Counted from the stretch's first letter, positions 36,412 to 48,492 are shown. The stretch: DNA of 64,000 nucleotides from Serendipita indica DSM 11827 (GCA_910890315.1 CAJVGD010000012.1:248001-312000); one strand, 5' to 3'. Notes: generated from the letters alone by a model not told the origin. A program made the numbers and translations.

Positions 36412-39400
36412 ATGTCTGATAGTCGTTTACATGCGGACCAATCTACAGATTCCACGGCTGGCAGATCACCAACCCTCATGCCCAAATCAAAGATAGATGA
36501 TCTTGGGTTTCTAGAAATTACCCCTGGAATAGACCCGGTTGTCGAGTAAGCACACTAGCCATTGCACCTCCTCGCGGCTTAGTTGATTTGCCCTGGCAGT
36601 ATCGTCGCTATTCATGGCTTGCAGGGGCATAGAGAAAAGACATGGACAACGGATGATGGACACCTTTGGCTGCGTGACCTTTTGCCGGTCGATATACCGA
36701 ACGCTCGAATTCTTGCATACGGCTATGATGCCGACACTCGCAGCCGAGAGTGTGTATCAACAAATACAATGTATCTACATGCCAAGGGGCTAGCCCAGGC
36801 TCTCTCGCGGGCACGGAAAGACCACCCTCGGGTGAGTAAATCCTGGCAGTGGCTGGTCTCCTCTGAACAGTGACTAGCGCCCCATCATTTTCGTTGCGTA
36901 TGATCTAGGGCATCATTCTCAAATGGGTTTGTGACACTAGATCCCGAGAAATAAGCTGATGACCTTTTCGTAGGCTCTCGTTATCTGCCATACGCAAAGC
37001 TTAACATCAGATTATCACAAGCTTCGCGATGTCCTCGTGTCCACACACGCAATCCTATTCTTCAGGACGCACTCCGGTCTCGAGAGTATCACCTCGCTCG
37101 AAGTAATCAACCGTTTCGCGTCACTATACATGAAAACTACAGACGTTATCATCAAGGATCTTCAATCTCATTCATCCGAGCTTGCAAACATACAAGATTT
37201 ATACACTACAGCGAGCGAGAAAATAAGCAGCATATTCTTCTGCGAAGAATACGTAACGTCGAACACTGCGGATCAACGAGATCTGGTTCGTGTATTGCCA
37301 TCCAGGGGGCAGAAACTAACTCGGCGATAGAATATCCCGTATCACTCGGCGACTATCCCTGGCGACCGCAACGCAACGACAATCGTCCTTCATGCGAATC
37401 ACCACAATCTGGTCCGATTTTCATCCAAGGAGGACGACAATTATAAAGCGGTTCAGTACCATATCAAAGACTATGTCAACGGTGCGCCTGCAGCTGTTCA
37501 GGAGAAGTGGATTACGGAGAACAGGCTTCGTGGTTTGTAACCACCTCCCTACGCTTTCTGCACTGATTGGCTTTACAGATGCGGCAAAGGGAAAGCAAGC
37601 TTCCCTAGACCTCCCACTGCCTAAATCTCGTCCACCTGTGTTAAGAGACTACATCGAGCGAAAAGTAATTCAATCCCTCATCACGGAAAAGTTGCTTCCG
37701 GGCAGCGTACAGAATCAACCACGGTGTATATTACATGGAATTGGAGGTTCAGGCAAGACTCAGCTTGCAACGAGATGGATTCGGGATCACGAAGCCAGGT
37801 AAGATTTGTGACGGCTTCCGAGAGAACCGCTAACCTTTTGTCAGATTCACTAGGGTGATTTTTATTGATGCTTCCAGTCAGGCACAAATCGAAGCAGATT
37901 TGGAGCGGTCAATCCGCTCTTTGGGCCCAGAATATAGCAAGATGACCTGGGCGGACGCGGTGGCCTACCTCGACGGCAAGGAAAAAGGCTGGCTCCTGTT
38001 TCTTGACAATGCCGACCTCCCGGATCTAAACCTTCGCCCATACCTACCTAATTCCGTTTATGGATCAATTTTGATCACTACGAGGAACAGTGAATGCATC
38101 AGCTACGCTCGGGACGGTGCAATTCCCGTGGGTGGTCTCGAGGAAACCGAAGCGATCAATCTTCTTCACAAAATCGCCAATATCTCACCTCAATCCAACA
38201 CTCAGTCTATTGAGATCGTTCGGGAGTTGGGGATGCTCGCGCTCGCGATTACTCGGGCGGGTGCATACATTCGCGAGACCCGGCGACTCGAAACATACTT
38301 GGACACCTTTCGAAAGCATCGAGACGAAATGTTGGACGAAGCCAGACGTAGGCGACGAATACACATCCTCAACGTACCGCGTTCGACCTGTCATTCCGCA
38401 TCTTACCGGCTCATACACAGAGCTTTTTTGGACCTTTGTGCATTTCTTAACCACTCGAATATCCCAATATCTTTGTTTGAGGAGTCGATGGGTACCGGTT
38501 TCGCTACATACACGGTCCTGGATGACTTTCCTCCACCAGAAAGTGACCAAGTATACATCTCAAAGCTCCAGGAGATTCTAGGCATGATGTGGAACGAAAA
38601 GAAATTCCAGAAGATTGTTAAATCTGCATCGCGCGCGTCGTTTATTGACGTTTCGACTGATGGACTATCCTACTCTGTCCACCCCATCCTTCAAATGTAC
38701 ATCAAGCATCATCTGAGCGATGATGATAACAGACTTTATGAACGTACGACGATGCAGCTCGTGCTTGGTGCCATTCGGCCATCGGAGGGTGGCAATGCGC
38801 GCCTTTGGCAGTTGCTTCCACACGTTCAAGAAATCCCTAGATCGGCCCAATCGGAGAATTTGGTGCATTCATTAGCCTTCTACACACTTTACGATGCATT
38901 GGGGGACTGGAAGGCATGCCGAGAGCTATTAGAGTCCGCGCTTTCACAAGTTCAGCACCGTCACGGCCAAAAGCACGAAAGTGTCCTCTTTTTGATGGAG
39001 CAACTCGGCCGGGTATTACAGGACTGTGGCCAGTCGGATCAATCGGAAAAGCTTCAGCAGGAAGTACTTGCACTCCGGTTAGAGATTGTTGGACCACGCC
39101 ATCCAGACACTATTACTGCAATGGGCAACCTTGCTAACACCTTGCACAACCTTGGTCAGTTAGACAAGGCGGAAAAGATGAGACGAGAAGTACTCGCTCT
39201 GCGGTTGGAGATTGTTGGACCACGCCATCCGGCCACCATTCTGGCAATGAACAACCTCGCGGGTACCTTGCACGCCCTTGGTCAGTTGGACGAGGCTGAA
39301 AAGATTCAGCGAGAGGTGCTCGCCCTGCGGCTGGAGATCCTTGAACCATCATCAGACACTATCTCGTCAATGAACAACCTTGCGGGTATCTTGCATGAGC

Positions 39401-40409
39401 GTGGTCAGCTGGAAGAGGCAGAAAAGATTGTACGAGAGGTACTTGCTCTGCGGCTTGACATCCTTGGACCACGTCATCCAAACACCATCGTGGCAAGGAG
39501 CAACCTCGCAACCATCTTGTACAGCCGTGGTGAGTTAGATGCGGCGGAAAGGCTTGAGCGAGAGATAGTCGCTCTGCGGCTTGACATCCTTGGATCACGT
39601 CATCCAGCCACCATTTTGGCAATGGGTAACCTTGCCGGCAGCTTGCGCGACCTGGGTCAGTTGGAAGAGGCAGAAAAGATAGAGCAGAGGTCTTTGCTCT
39701 GCGGCTGGAAATCCTTGGACAACGCCACCCAGACACCATTTTGGCAATGAACAACCTTGCAGGTACCGCAAGCTTGGTCAGTGGACGAGGCAGAAAAGCT
39801 TGAACGAGAGGTACTTGCTCTGTGGCTTGATCCTTAGTCCACGCAATCCGCACCCTTCTGGCAATGAACAACCTTGCACCCACCTTGCATGAAAGTGGTC
39901 AACTGGATGAGGCAGAAAAGCTTGAGCGGGAGGTTCTTGCCCTATGGCTTGACGTCCGTGGACCACGGGATCCAGACACCATTTTGGCAATGGATCACCT
40001 TGCAAGCACCTTGTACGACCGTGATCAGCTGGAAGAGGCGCAAATGCTTCAACAAACGGCACTTGCTCTCCGGCTGGAGATCTTTGGACGGCGCCATCCA
40101 GGCACTATTTTGGCAATAGCCAATACACTTTATCAATGTGGCCAGCTGGACGATGCGGAGAAACTAGAGCAAGCAGTACTTGCTCTACGTCTGGAGATGC
40201 TTGGACCACGGCATCCAGAAACTCTGGATGCCTCATACAATCTCTCTATGACTTTGTTCAAGAACAATAAACTCGAAGAGGCTGCAAGGCTTCTGCAAGA
40301 GACCATGGAATTACGCGTTGAAGTCTTGGGTGCGGATCATCGTTGTACTGTGAAATCAGGAGCTCCTGGATACCATTGTTTTACAACAATCTCGTCACTC
40401 TCGTGGTAG
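36412..40409 (+). pseudogene. NLR-like protein copy 1 (hydrolase-like domain, NB-ARC, TPR), decayed
   Basis: Fungal NLR architecture. From ATG 36412 the N-terminus leads to VAIHGLQGHREKTWT and ILAYGYDADTRS, the alpha/beta-hydrolase-like domain found in SesB-type NLRs. The NB-ARC part keeps the P-loop (GIGGSGKTQLATRW), Walker-B-like WLLFLDNAD and LITTRNSE. At least ten kinesin-light-chain-type TPR units of about 42 residues (e.g. EVLALRLEIVGPRHPDTI) follow and differ clearly from one another. The frame is interrupted at several places in the hydrolase, NB-ARC and TPR parts by small indels relative to copy 2, so as given it cannot yield the full protein. Such proteins are thought to act in self/non-self recognition; the elbow residue is Asp, not Ser. 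Confidence 0.75.
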
Positions 40410-40660
40410 ATTTCAACGAATCCTGTCCGTCTGCTGTACATGCACCAGGCGCTCTACATAGTCATGTTTTGCTCTACCAGATCATTTTGTTGTATGAGTA
40501 TTGATTCTCTCTCTCTTACATGGGCGCTCAGTCAGTAACAGGACCTATGTCGGTTCTCGGGTGTGATCTGAGTGTTGATTGGTGTCAAGTACGCAGGAAG
40601 TGTTAGGCATTTCCAGAATTTTGCGAGCGGTTATGTAGCGGGACATCCTTCGACTCGGCG

Positions 40661-40900
40661 ACATGGCTTCAAACATGATATAGCCTGTCGAATACGTCCT
40701 TTTCAATATGGATGGCCTATTCATGTACCCTGAATCCATCTGCACGACTACCTTCTGATCATTGTCAAGTGACAGTGAACGCGTTTACACCGAAGTGACT
40801 ATAATAGTAAAGTCTTTGCTTTGTTCCGATCAAGTACTAAGTCTCTGAAAAGATTTCATTCTGGCGTTATGGGCATGAAATGACATGGGAGGTTACATTC
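40661..40900 (+). pseudogene. 5' fragment of a HAD hydrolase gene, duplicated
   Basis: Closely similar at base level to 45711-45940, the start of the HAD gene downstream of copy 2. Recognisable are the start ATGGCTTCAA, the TTCAATATGGATGGCCTA segment matching the DMDG motif region, the intron and GAACGCGTTTACACCGAAGT (ERVYTE). The copy ends after the first quarter of the gene. It shows that the duplication unit included the NLR and the beginning of its 3' neighbour. Confidence 0.75.
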
Positions 40901-40917
40901 CACGGGATAACCGATAG

Positions 40918-41175
40918 TATGCGCATACGACGATGCAGCTCGTGGGTGCCGGCGGAGAGCAATGCGCACCTTTAGCAATTGCTCCCACACATAAAAGAAT
41001 CTCTCGATCTGTGCAATCAGAGAATTTGACGCACGGATTTGCTTTCTACACACTTTGCGATGCATTGGGGACTGGAAGGCATGTCGAGAGCTAGAGTCCG
41101 CACTTCCCAAGTTCAGCCGCGTCACGAAAAACAGAAACTGCGCTATTTTGATGGAACAACTGGTCGGACACCTCG
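40918..41175 (+). pseudogene. Relic of a third NLR copy
   Basis: Base-level match to 38746-39005 of copy 1, the winged-helix-to-TPR region: shared ACGATGCAGCTCGTG, TTGCTTCCACAC-like, TTCTACACACTTT and GATGCATTGGGGACTGGAAG, in the same order and strand. It is littered with indels and has no flanking NB-ARC or TPRs. This implies at least three NLR units once stood here. Confidence 0.75.
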
Positions 41176-41511
41176 TTAGTTCAAATTCATAAAACATGTC
41201 ATTTTCACGTCATTGCGTCCGCAAGGACTCGGGTGTCTCAGTATAGCCCATGGTCTCGGAAGAAACATACCTCCCCAAGGTAAAGACATCCTCAGGATAC
41301 TACACCACTCATATTTATTCGAGGGAATCAATGGTCTGCTGATTTGAAATGCAATGTCATTGTGGAGACATTAGCTCACATTGTTGCCATTTTTGACTAT
41401 CTTCACCGCTGGCTCATCGGGGTCTTTGTGCCAGTCTCGCCGGCTGTTTAGCGCCACGCCTCTGAGCAAATAACGAGCCTTGCTTGCTCCTCACCATCTC
41501 CATCGTGAACA

Positions 41512-44500
41512 ATGTCGGATGCTCGCTTGTCCTCGTTGGACACCCTACGTCTCTCCCAATCATTGTCGCACAACGACGCCCAATCCACACCTCTGGATTC
41601 CCAGACTAACAGGCCATCGACTTCAAAGCACGAATCGAAGACGGATCATCTCGGATTCCTACAAGTCCAGTCTGGAACTGACCCTGTCGTCGAGCAAGTA
41701 CCCCAGCTATTACACGTGCTCGCCGCTCACCTAGCTTTCCCCGCCAGTATCGTCGCTATTCATGGTCTGCAAGGACATAGAGAGAAGACATGGACGACAG
41801 AAGACGGAGACTTGTGGCTACGTGACCTCTTGCGTACCGACATACCCAACGCTCGAGTCCTTCTCTATGGATACGACGCCGACACTCGCAGTCGAGAATG
41901 CGTATCAACCCAAACCATGCGTCGACATGCTGAGAAGCTAGCCCAGGCACTCTCACGGATACGCAAGGACGCTCGAGTAAGTAAACAATTCTTGCTGGTT
42001 GGCCCCCTTTGAACAAGTGATTAGCGTCCGATCATTTTCGTTGCCCATGATCTAGGAGGTATCATTCTCAAATGGGTTCGTAATACGGGAGCCACCAAAA
42101 CCCAGGTGCTGACCCTTTCGTAGGCTCTCGTCATTTGCCATAATGAGAGTTTGACATCCAAGAGTGGCCTTCGGGACGTGGTCGTATCCACGCATGGAAT
42201 CTTATTCTTTGGAACCCCGCACTCCGGCCTCGAAAATACAAACATTCTTGAAGGAATCAACCTCTTGGCGTCGATATACATGGAGACTACCGACAATATC
42301 ATCAAGGATCTTCGATCCAATTCGGCTGAACTCGAGAACATTCAGAGTCTGTACGTTGCGGCGAGTGAGAAGATCAACAGCATCTTCTTTTGTGCGGTAT
42401 GTGACATCCGGTATTGGGAATCGTGGAGAACCTGTCAGTGGATTCCCAATCACGAATACAATACTAAACGAAAATAGAATGTTCCATATCACTCAGCCAC
42501 TATCTCCGGTGACCGCAACGGGACGCCGATCGTGCTTCATGCGAATCACCGCAACATGGTTCGATTTTCATCCAAAGATGAAGAAAACTATAAAACGGTT
42601 CATCATCGCCTCAAGGATACGTCGACAATGCCCCCTGGCAGTGCAGGAGAAGTGGGCTATAGAGGACAAGCTTCGCAGTTTGTAACCAGTCTATCCCAAT
42701 GTCTTTGCTGATCAAAGCATAGCTGTAGCAAATGAAGAATATGCTCCTCCAGAGACATACTGCCTAAACCTCGTCCATCCGTATCAGCTACATCAAGCGA
42801 GAGGCGGTCCAGTCCTCATCACGCAGAAGTTGCTCCGGGTAGTTGCAACGTCAACCAAGGTGTATATTACATGGAATCGGAGGGTCAGGTAAGACTCAAC
42901 TAGCAACGAACTGGATTGGAGAGAACGAAGCCAGGTACGAACGATAGAAATGCTTGGAACTGTCTCATCTTTACTAGGTTTACTCGGGTGATTTTTGTCG
43001 ACGCCTCCAGTCAGACGCAAATTGAAGCAGACGGAGCAATTTATTCGCCCTTGGGTCGGAGTACAGAGCGATGGGGTGGAAGGATGCAATTGCCTACCTC
43101 GACGGCAAGGAAGAGGCTGGTTACTATTCATCGACAATGCCGACTCTCCAAACCTCGACCTTGGCCCATATCTTCCCGCTTCCATTCACGGGTTTATTTT
43201 GATCACCACGAGGAATAGCGAGTGCATAAGCTACGCTCGGATGGCGCTGTTGCTGTTGGTGATCTCGAGGAAAACGAGGCGGTCAATCTGCTTCACAAAC
43301 TCGCCAATGCCTCGCCTACATCCAACACCAAGTCTATCGAGATCGTTCAGGAGTTGGGGATGCTGGCGCTCGCGATCACTCAAGCAGGAGTGTACATTCG
43401 CAAAACACGGCGACTCGAAACGTATGTGAACACGTTTCGAAAGCACCGAGACGAACTCCTGCGCAAGCAGCCAGATTTCGGCAACGAGTATACATCGTCG
43501 ACATACACCGCATTCGACCTGTCGTTCCACAATTTGCCGGCGAAGACGCAAGACTTCCTGAAGATTTGCGCATTTCTTCACCATTCGCTCATCCCGATTT
43601 CATTGTTTGAGCACTCGATAGAGACCAGCTTTACTACATACACTGTTTTGAATGACTTTCCTCCCCCTGAGTCTGACAAAACATTTATCTCAACGCTCCA
43701 GGAGATTCTAGGCACGGCGTGGAACGAGGTCGCATTCCAGGAGATCATTGACTCGGCATCTCAAGCGTCATTTATCAATGTTTCGAACGATGGGTTATTC
43801 TACACCGTGCATCCACTCCTTCAGATGTACATCAAGGATTATCTTAACGATGAAGATAATCGACACTATGCGCGCACGGCGACACAACTCGTACTGGGGG
43901 CAATCCGGCCGTTGGAGGATAGCAATGGGCGGCTTTGGCAATTGCTTCCACATGCTAGCAATATTCCTCGGTCAGTGCAATCGGAGGATGTGGCACACGC
44001 ATTGGCATTCTATAAGCTTTACAACTCGTTGGGTGGCTGGGGGGCTTGCCAAGAACTGCTAAAATGTGCACTCTCCAAAGTCCAGCAGTGTCACGGTCAA
44101 CGGCACAAAAGCTCAATATGGGTGATGGTCACGCTTGGGGACATGTTAGAGAAGTGTGGTCAGTCGGAAGAAGCAGAAAAGATTGAGCGAGAGGTACTCG
44201 CTCTGCGGCTTGGCATCCTTGGACAGCGCCATCCAGATACCATTTCGGCAATGGCCAACCTTGCCAACACCTTGAACCAGCGTGGTCAGTTGGACGAAGC
44301 AGAGAAGATTATGCGAGAAGTACTCGCTCTGCGGCTCGACATCCTTGGACAGCGCCATCCGGATACCATTTCGGCAATGGGCAACCTTGCCAACACCTTG
44401 TCTGATCGTGGTCAGTTGGACGAAGCAGAGAAGATGATGCGAGAGGTACTCGCTCTGCAGCTCGACATCCTTGGAAAGCGCCATCCGGATACCATTTCGG

Positions 44501-45489
44501 CAATGGGCAACCTTGCCGTCACCTTGTCTGATCATGGTCAGTTGGACGAAGCAGAGAAGATTGAGCGAGAGGTACTCGCTCTGCGGCTCGACATCCTTGG
44601 ACAGCGCCATCCGGATACCATTTCGGCAATGGCCAACCTTGCCGTCACCTTGAACCAGCGTGGTCAGTTGGACGAAGCAGAGAAGATGAAGCGAGAGGTA
44701 CTCGCTCTGCGGCTCGACATCCTTGGACAGCGCCATCCAGATACCATTTCGGCAATGGCCAACCTTGCCGTCACCTTGAACCAGCGTGGTCAGTTGGACG
44801 AAGCAGAGAAGATGAGGCGAGAGGTACTCGCTCTGCAGCTCGACATCCTTGGAAAGCGCCATCCGGATACCATTTCGGCAATGGCCAACCTTGCCGTCAC
44901 CTTGTCTGATCTTGGTCAGTTGGACGAAGCAGAGAAGATGATGCGAGAGGTACTCGCTCTGCAGCTCGACATCCTTGGAAAGCGCCATCCGGATACCATT
45001 TCGGCAATGTCCAACCTTGCCGTCACCTTAAACCAGCGTGGTCAGTTGGACGAAGCAGAGAAGATGAGGCGAGAGGTACTCGCTCTGCGGCTCGACATCC
45101 TTGGACAGCGCCATCCACATACCATTTCGGCAATGGCCAACCTTGCGGTCAGCTTGTACAACCGCGGTCAGTTGGACGAGGCAGGAAAGATTGAGCAGGA
45201 CGTCCTTGCTCTGCGGCTGGAGACTCTCGGTCCGCGCCATCCAACAACTCTCAATGCCTCATACAACCTCTCTATCACATTATGCAAGAATAATCAGCTC
45301 AAAGAAGCTGCAATGCTTCTGCAAGAGACCATGGAACTACGCGTTGAAGTCTTGGGTGCGGATCATCGTTGTACTGTGGACTCAAAAGAGCTGCTGGAGT
45401 CCATTATTTCACAACAATCTCGTCCCTCTCGTGGTAGATTTCAACGACTCCTCTCCCTCTGCTGTATATGCACTGAACACTCTACATAG
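41512..45489 (+). pseudogene. NLR-like protein copy 2 (hydrolase-like domain, NB-ARC, TPR), frame broken in NB-ARC
   Basis: Same layout as copy 1 from ATG 41512. Exons give VAIHGLQGHREKTWT, LLYGYDADTRSRECV, FVAHDLGGIILKW joined to ALVICHNES, and SIFFC. The elbow is H-D-L-G-G, with Asp where hydrolases have Ser. The P-loop GIGGSGKTQLATNW and the LLFIDNAD and LITTRNSE blocks are all present, but three frames alternate between about 42.78 and 43.26 kb, too close for introns. From 43222 to the stop at 45489 the frame is open for 755 residues: the end of NB-ARC, a winged-helix-like part (FLKICAFLHHSLIPISLF) and ten TPR units of 42 residues. The open part is better kept than in copy 1. Expression of a TPR-only product is possible but unproven. 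Confidence 0.75.
44158..45417 (+). repeat. Ten tandem 126-nt TPR units
   Basis: The element GGTCAGTTGGACGAAGCAGA recurs with exact 126-nt spacing at 44284, 44410, 44536, 44662, 44788, 44914 and 45040, with variants at 44158, 45166 and 45292. Each unit encodes 42 residues of the kinesin-light-chain TPR type (GQLDEAEKM.REVLAL.LDI). Units 2-8 are nearly identical in DNA; the first and last two have diverged. This points to recent unequal exchange or gene conversion within the array. Confidence 0.9.
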
Positions 45490-45710
45490 TCATGTCTTGC
45501 TCTACCAGATCATTCCAACTGTATTTGGGTGTTTATTCTCTCTCTCTTACATATATAATCAGTCAGTATCAGATCCTATATCAGTCTCGAGTATGATCTG
45601 GGTTGGGATCATCTTATCCAAGTGCCGATTGAGTCAAGTACCCAGGAAGTGTTATACATTTCCAGAGTTCTGTCGGCGACCATGTAGTGAGGACATCCTT
45701 TGACCTGGCG

Positions 45711-46708
45711 ACATGGCTTCAAGCACGAGACAGCCTGTTGAATATGTTCTTTTTGATATGGATGGCCTACTCATGTACCCTAAATTCATTTGCACGAGTG
45801 CCTTCTGATCATTGTCTAGCGACAGCGAGCGCGTTTACACCGAAGTAACCAGTAAGGCCCTTGGTTTGCTCCGATCAAGTACTAAGTCCGTGAAAAGATT
45901 CTATTCTGGCGCGTTATGGGCGTGAAATGACATGGGAGATTAAGTCCCAGGTGATGGGCAAACGCAGGTAGCTTTTCTCTTCTAAAGCACTTGACTGATG
46001 TTCCCTCCCAGCCGAACGTGTCGGAGCAGAACTTATGTGGGGACTCCTTTCTGGAATCGAAAACGAGCTCAGTATCGACGATTACCTCGCTGAGCGACGA
46101 CGCCTCCAAGATCTTGAGTGGCCACTCACCCGTCTCATGCCAGGTGCAGCCAAACTCGTCTGGCACTTACACAAGCACATATCATGGCCATATGTGGTTC
46201 CGTCAGACGTAATTTTGATCTAAAGACCCACCACATGAAAAGTGCGATCCGAAAAGGTCGAAATCTTTCGGTTATTCGGCGACAAGATTATGTGTGTGAT
46301 GACTCGGAGCATGGAAAGGCTGTTTGGGGTGCCGAAAAGGTTGTACGAGGCAAACCATCTCGGATATTTTCTCTGTGCAGCAGAGTTGATTGTAGAAATG
46401 TTGGAAGGAAGGCACGATATCAGCGAACAAGAGCTTGAGAAGGCAAAGGTTTGGTATGTAGTCGATCATCTGTGCTCACTGCTTCTCATGAACCTCCAGG
46501 TCTTCAAGACAATCGGGTGTTTTGGCTGAAAGCAGCTGGGATGCAAATCAGTGAACCCTTCGTCGATATCGTGCATCTCTTCCTTAGTCGTTTGGGTACC
46601 AGATCCAAATCTACTCGCCGTCGACTCGTCCTTGGACGTGACCAAACTTTCCTCCGACAGTTTCGACCTGAGAATGGGGCTTCCTGCGTACGATTGGTTA
46701 AAAGCATC
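45711..46708 (+). pseudogene. HAD-superfamily hydrolase (pseudouridine-5'-phosphatase/GS1-like), decayed
   Basis: ATG 45711 opens MASSTRQPVEYVLFDMDGLL, the HAD motif I with the nucleophile and acid Asp pair (DMDG). An intron (GTACCC..CTAG) precedes DSERVYTEVTSKALG. Later pieces are YLAERRRLQDLEWPLTR, MPGAAKLVWHLHKH, VEIFRLFGDKI, LCAAELIVEML and near the end VWVPDPNLLAVDSSLDVTKL, then RMGLPAYDW. These match the GS1/HDHD1 branch of HAD phosphatases, but they lie in changing frames over short distances, so the gene as given is broken. It is the 3' neighbour of NLR copy 2; its first quarter is also present after copy 1. Confidence 0.7.
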
Positions 46709-46957
46709 TTAATTCATAGAGATTCAATAATGGACCCCTTAGAGCATGTCAAGACAGATGGCTTTTCCAGGCAATCGATACAACATACACAATATACAAG
46801 AGAACAGAGTAAATCGTCGCGCGTAAAGGTGTGACGATGAACAGGCATCGATAAGTATCCTATATGTGATGCCTGGCATATACAGTCCAGGCGCTTGCAT
46901 CCCTTTCGGATACCAACAATAGCAGGGGTTATTGACGCAGTTGAGGTGAGATGCTGG

Positions 46958-48492
46958 TCAGTCCCGTTTAGACAGATTCAGTCGGTCGAGCTCGACTGAA
47001 TAACAACTCCATGCCATGAAAAAGTAGCACACCCCGCGGGGAATACTGCTCCACGACTTCGTTCCAGTCCCATTTTCGGCTATTGTTCTTGATGTGACGG
47101 CCGTTGGGCGCTTGCACTCTTGCACACTCCGTCTCGGTCCCTCGGATTTTTTCGCCAGAGCGCAATCGAGGCGACGGTATGTGCAGAGTACTGAGTCGAG
47201 ACCGAGTCGCGGTGCCAGTCGTCAATGTTCGAGGTCACCCAAAGTTGTATAGAGCGCGTTATCTGTACACGACGTCAATCATGTCCCCTCTTTGTGAGAA
47301 AACTACTCACGCATGTTGTGGTACCTATCACAGCCCAGCAGGCTAAAGGGCGTTCGACCCCGTCGTACTGAAGGAAGCGAAGGGTGTAAAACGTTGCGGG
47401 CCAACATATCGCTTGGAGGGCGAGGAGACGGATAAGGGTGGAAGCGATTGGATAGTAATGGCGCCACCTATTTAGCAGACCTGTGGTAAATGCAAGCACC
47501 TGATAGGCGGTAAGGAGGGACTTGTAATCGGTCAATCGAGGGAATACGCTTGAAATTGGACGGGTCTCACCCAAGCAGCGGCTGCCATGTAATCTAGCCT
47601 AGTATTTCCATCTGGCTCGGTTGAGAGGTGCACATACGCGCGAGAAGGTGCAGCGTCTCGACGCCTGCAGGGATCACAGCAAGCGTGCGGAGACATTGGA
47701 ACATCAACGGCGTGAGTTGCTCAAAATTTACGCTCCAGTTGATCGAACTACCGCTGATTCCGACGACAATGGCATGCTTTTCTAGCGGCAAAGATTTGTG
47801 GCCATTGACCGACGGCGGTTTGGCATTGTTACTGTGTGTTTTTGACCGTGAATGATGCAAAGATGCACGCTGTAGAGGAGATATTCAAGTCTTATGAGCG
47901 TCTCTGTCTCGCCCGCTGAGCGTCCACGTACCAAATGATTCTCTGCCGGCTCAACAGCAGACTTTCTAGAGACCATCGTGTCCGTTCTAATGGAGGATAG
48001 AGGCGCTACGAGCGAATGGGAGATGCGTGCTGGAGAGTGAGTGCTCCTCGTCACGAGCAACGGCCGACTGTCGTCGTCGTCGAGCTCGTCTGAACCGCTG
48101 TCACGGCTGTAAACAAGCTGTGGTCGTATATAAAACTGCTGCTGCTGCGAGTTAGATCGCGAGCGTTGGAGATGAGACTGAGAATGTGAGGGACGCAAGC
48201 TTCTATGGCCCTCTGGACCACCCAGCGGATACGAGCTCGGTGGATACACCGCGCGAGGATCCTGGTAGATTAATGGCGACGAAGATGAGCGATACACATT
48301 TCTGGAGCCATTTACAGCGCTGTTCTGTGCCGTGTGGAGACTGGAGGACAACTGCGAGCTGCTCCCACTCGCTCGCGACTTTCTTCTCGAGATTGTAGAC
48401 GATGGAGTCGCCGTTTCAGATGATGTTGAGTCTGAGACGGGCGTAAAAAACAGGCTGTGGCCTCGCCTTCGCGGCTGCAGGCCTAAGCTCAT
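46958..48492 (-). CDS. EOS1: EOS1-like N-glycosylation/ER membrane protein
   Basis: From ATG 48492 about 200 Ser-rich residues (including QSHLQRSRSNSQQQQ) precede the membrane part, as in fungal EOS1 homologues. The membrane region has LRTLAVIPAGVETLHLLAR, LLTAYQVLAFTTGLLNRWRH, YPIASTLIRLLALQAICWPA and the family signature RPLACWAVIGTTTC, continued over a GTGAGT..TACAG intron by ITRSIQLWVTSN. A last block RKWDWNEVV followed by IPRGVCYFFMAWS fits the EOS1 C-terminus, but the two halves are in different frames at about 47020, so either a further intron was missed or there is a one-base indel. In yeast Eos1 is an ER protein linked to N-glycosylation and oxidative-stress tolerance. Confidence 0.75.

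Larger units (their letters stand above)
40410..41511. other. Spacer between NLR copies, holding duplicated relics
   Basis: About 1.1 kb with a copy of the NLR 3' flank, a 5' piece of the HAD hydrolase gene and a relic of a third NLR (both listed separately), then about 330 bases with no recognisable content leading to the promoter of copy 2. Confidence 0.6.

Noticed and set aside
44146-44988. 280-codon open frame on the minus strand
   Set aside because: It is the antisense shadow of the 126-nt TPR repeats; a repeat without stops in one antisense frame stays open. Its repeated peptide has no family likeness.
36412-46708. Transposon-driven origin of the NLR array
   Set aside because: I found no terminal repeats, transposase or target-site duplications at the joints; simple tandem duplication explains the order.
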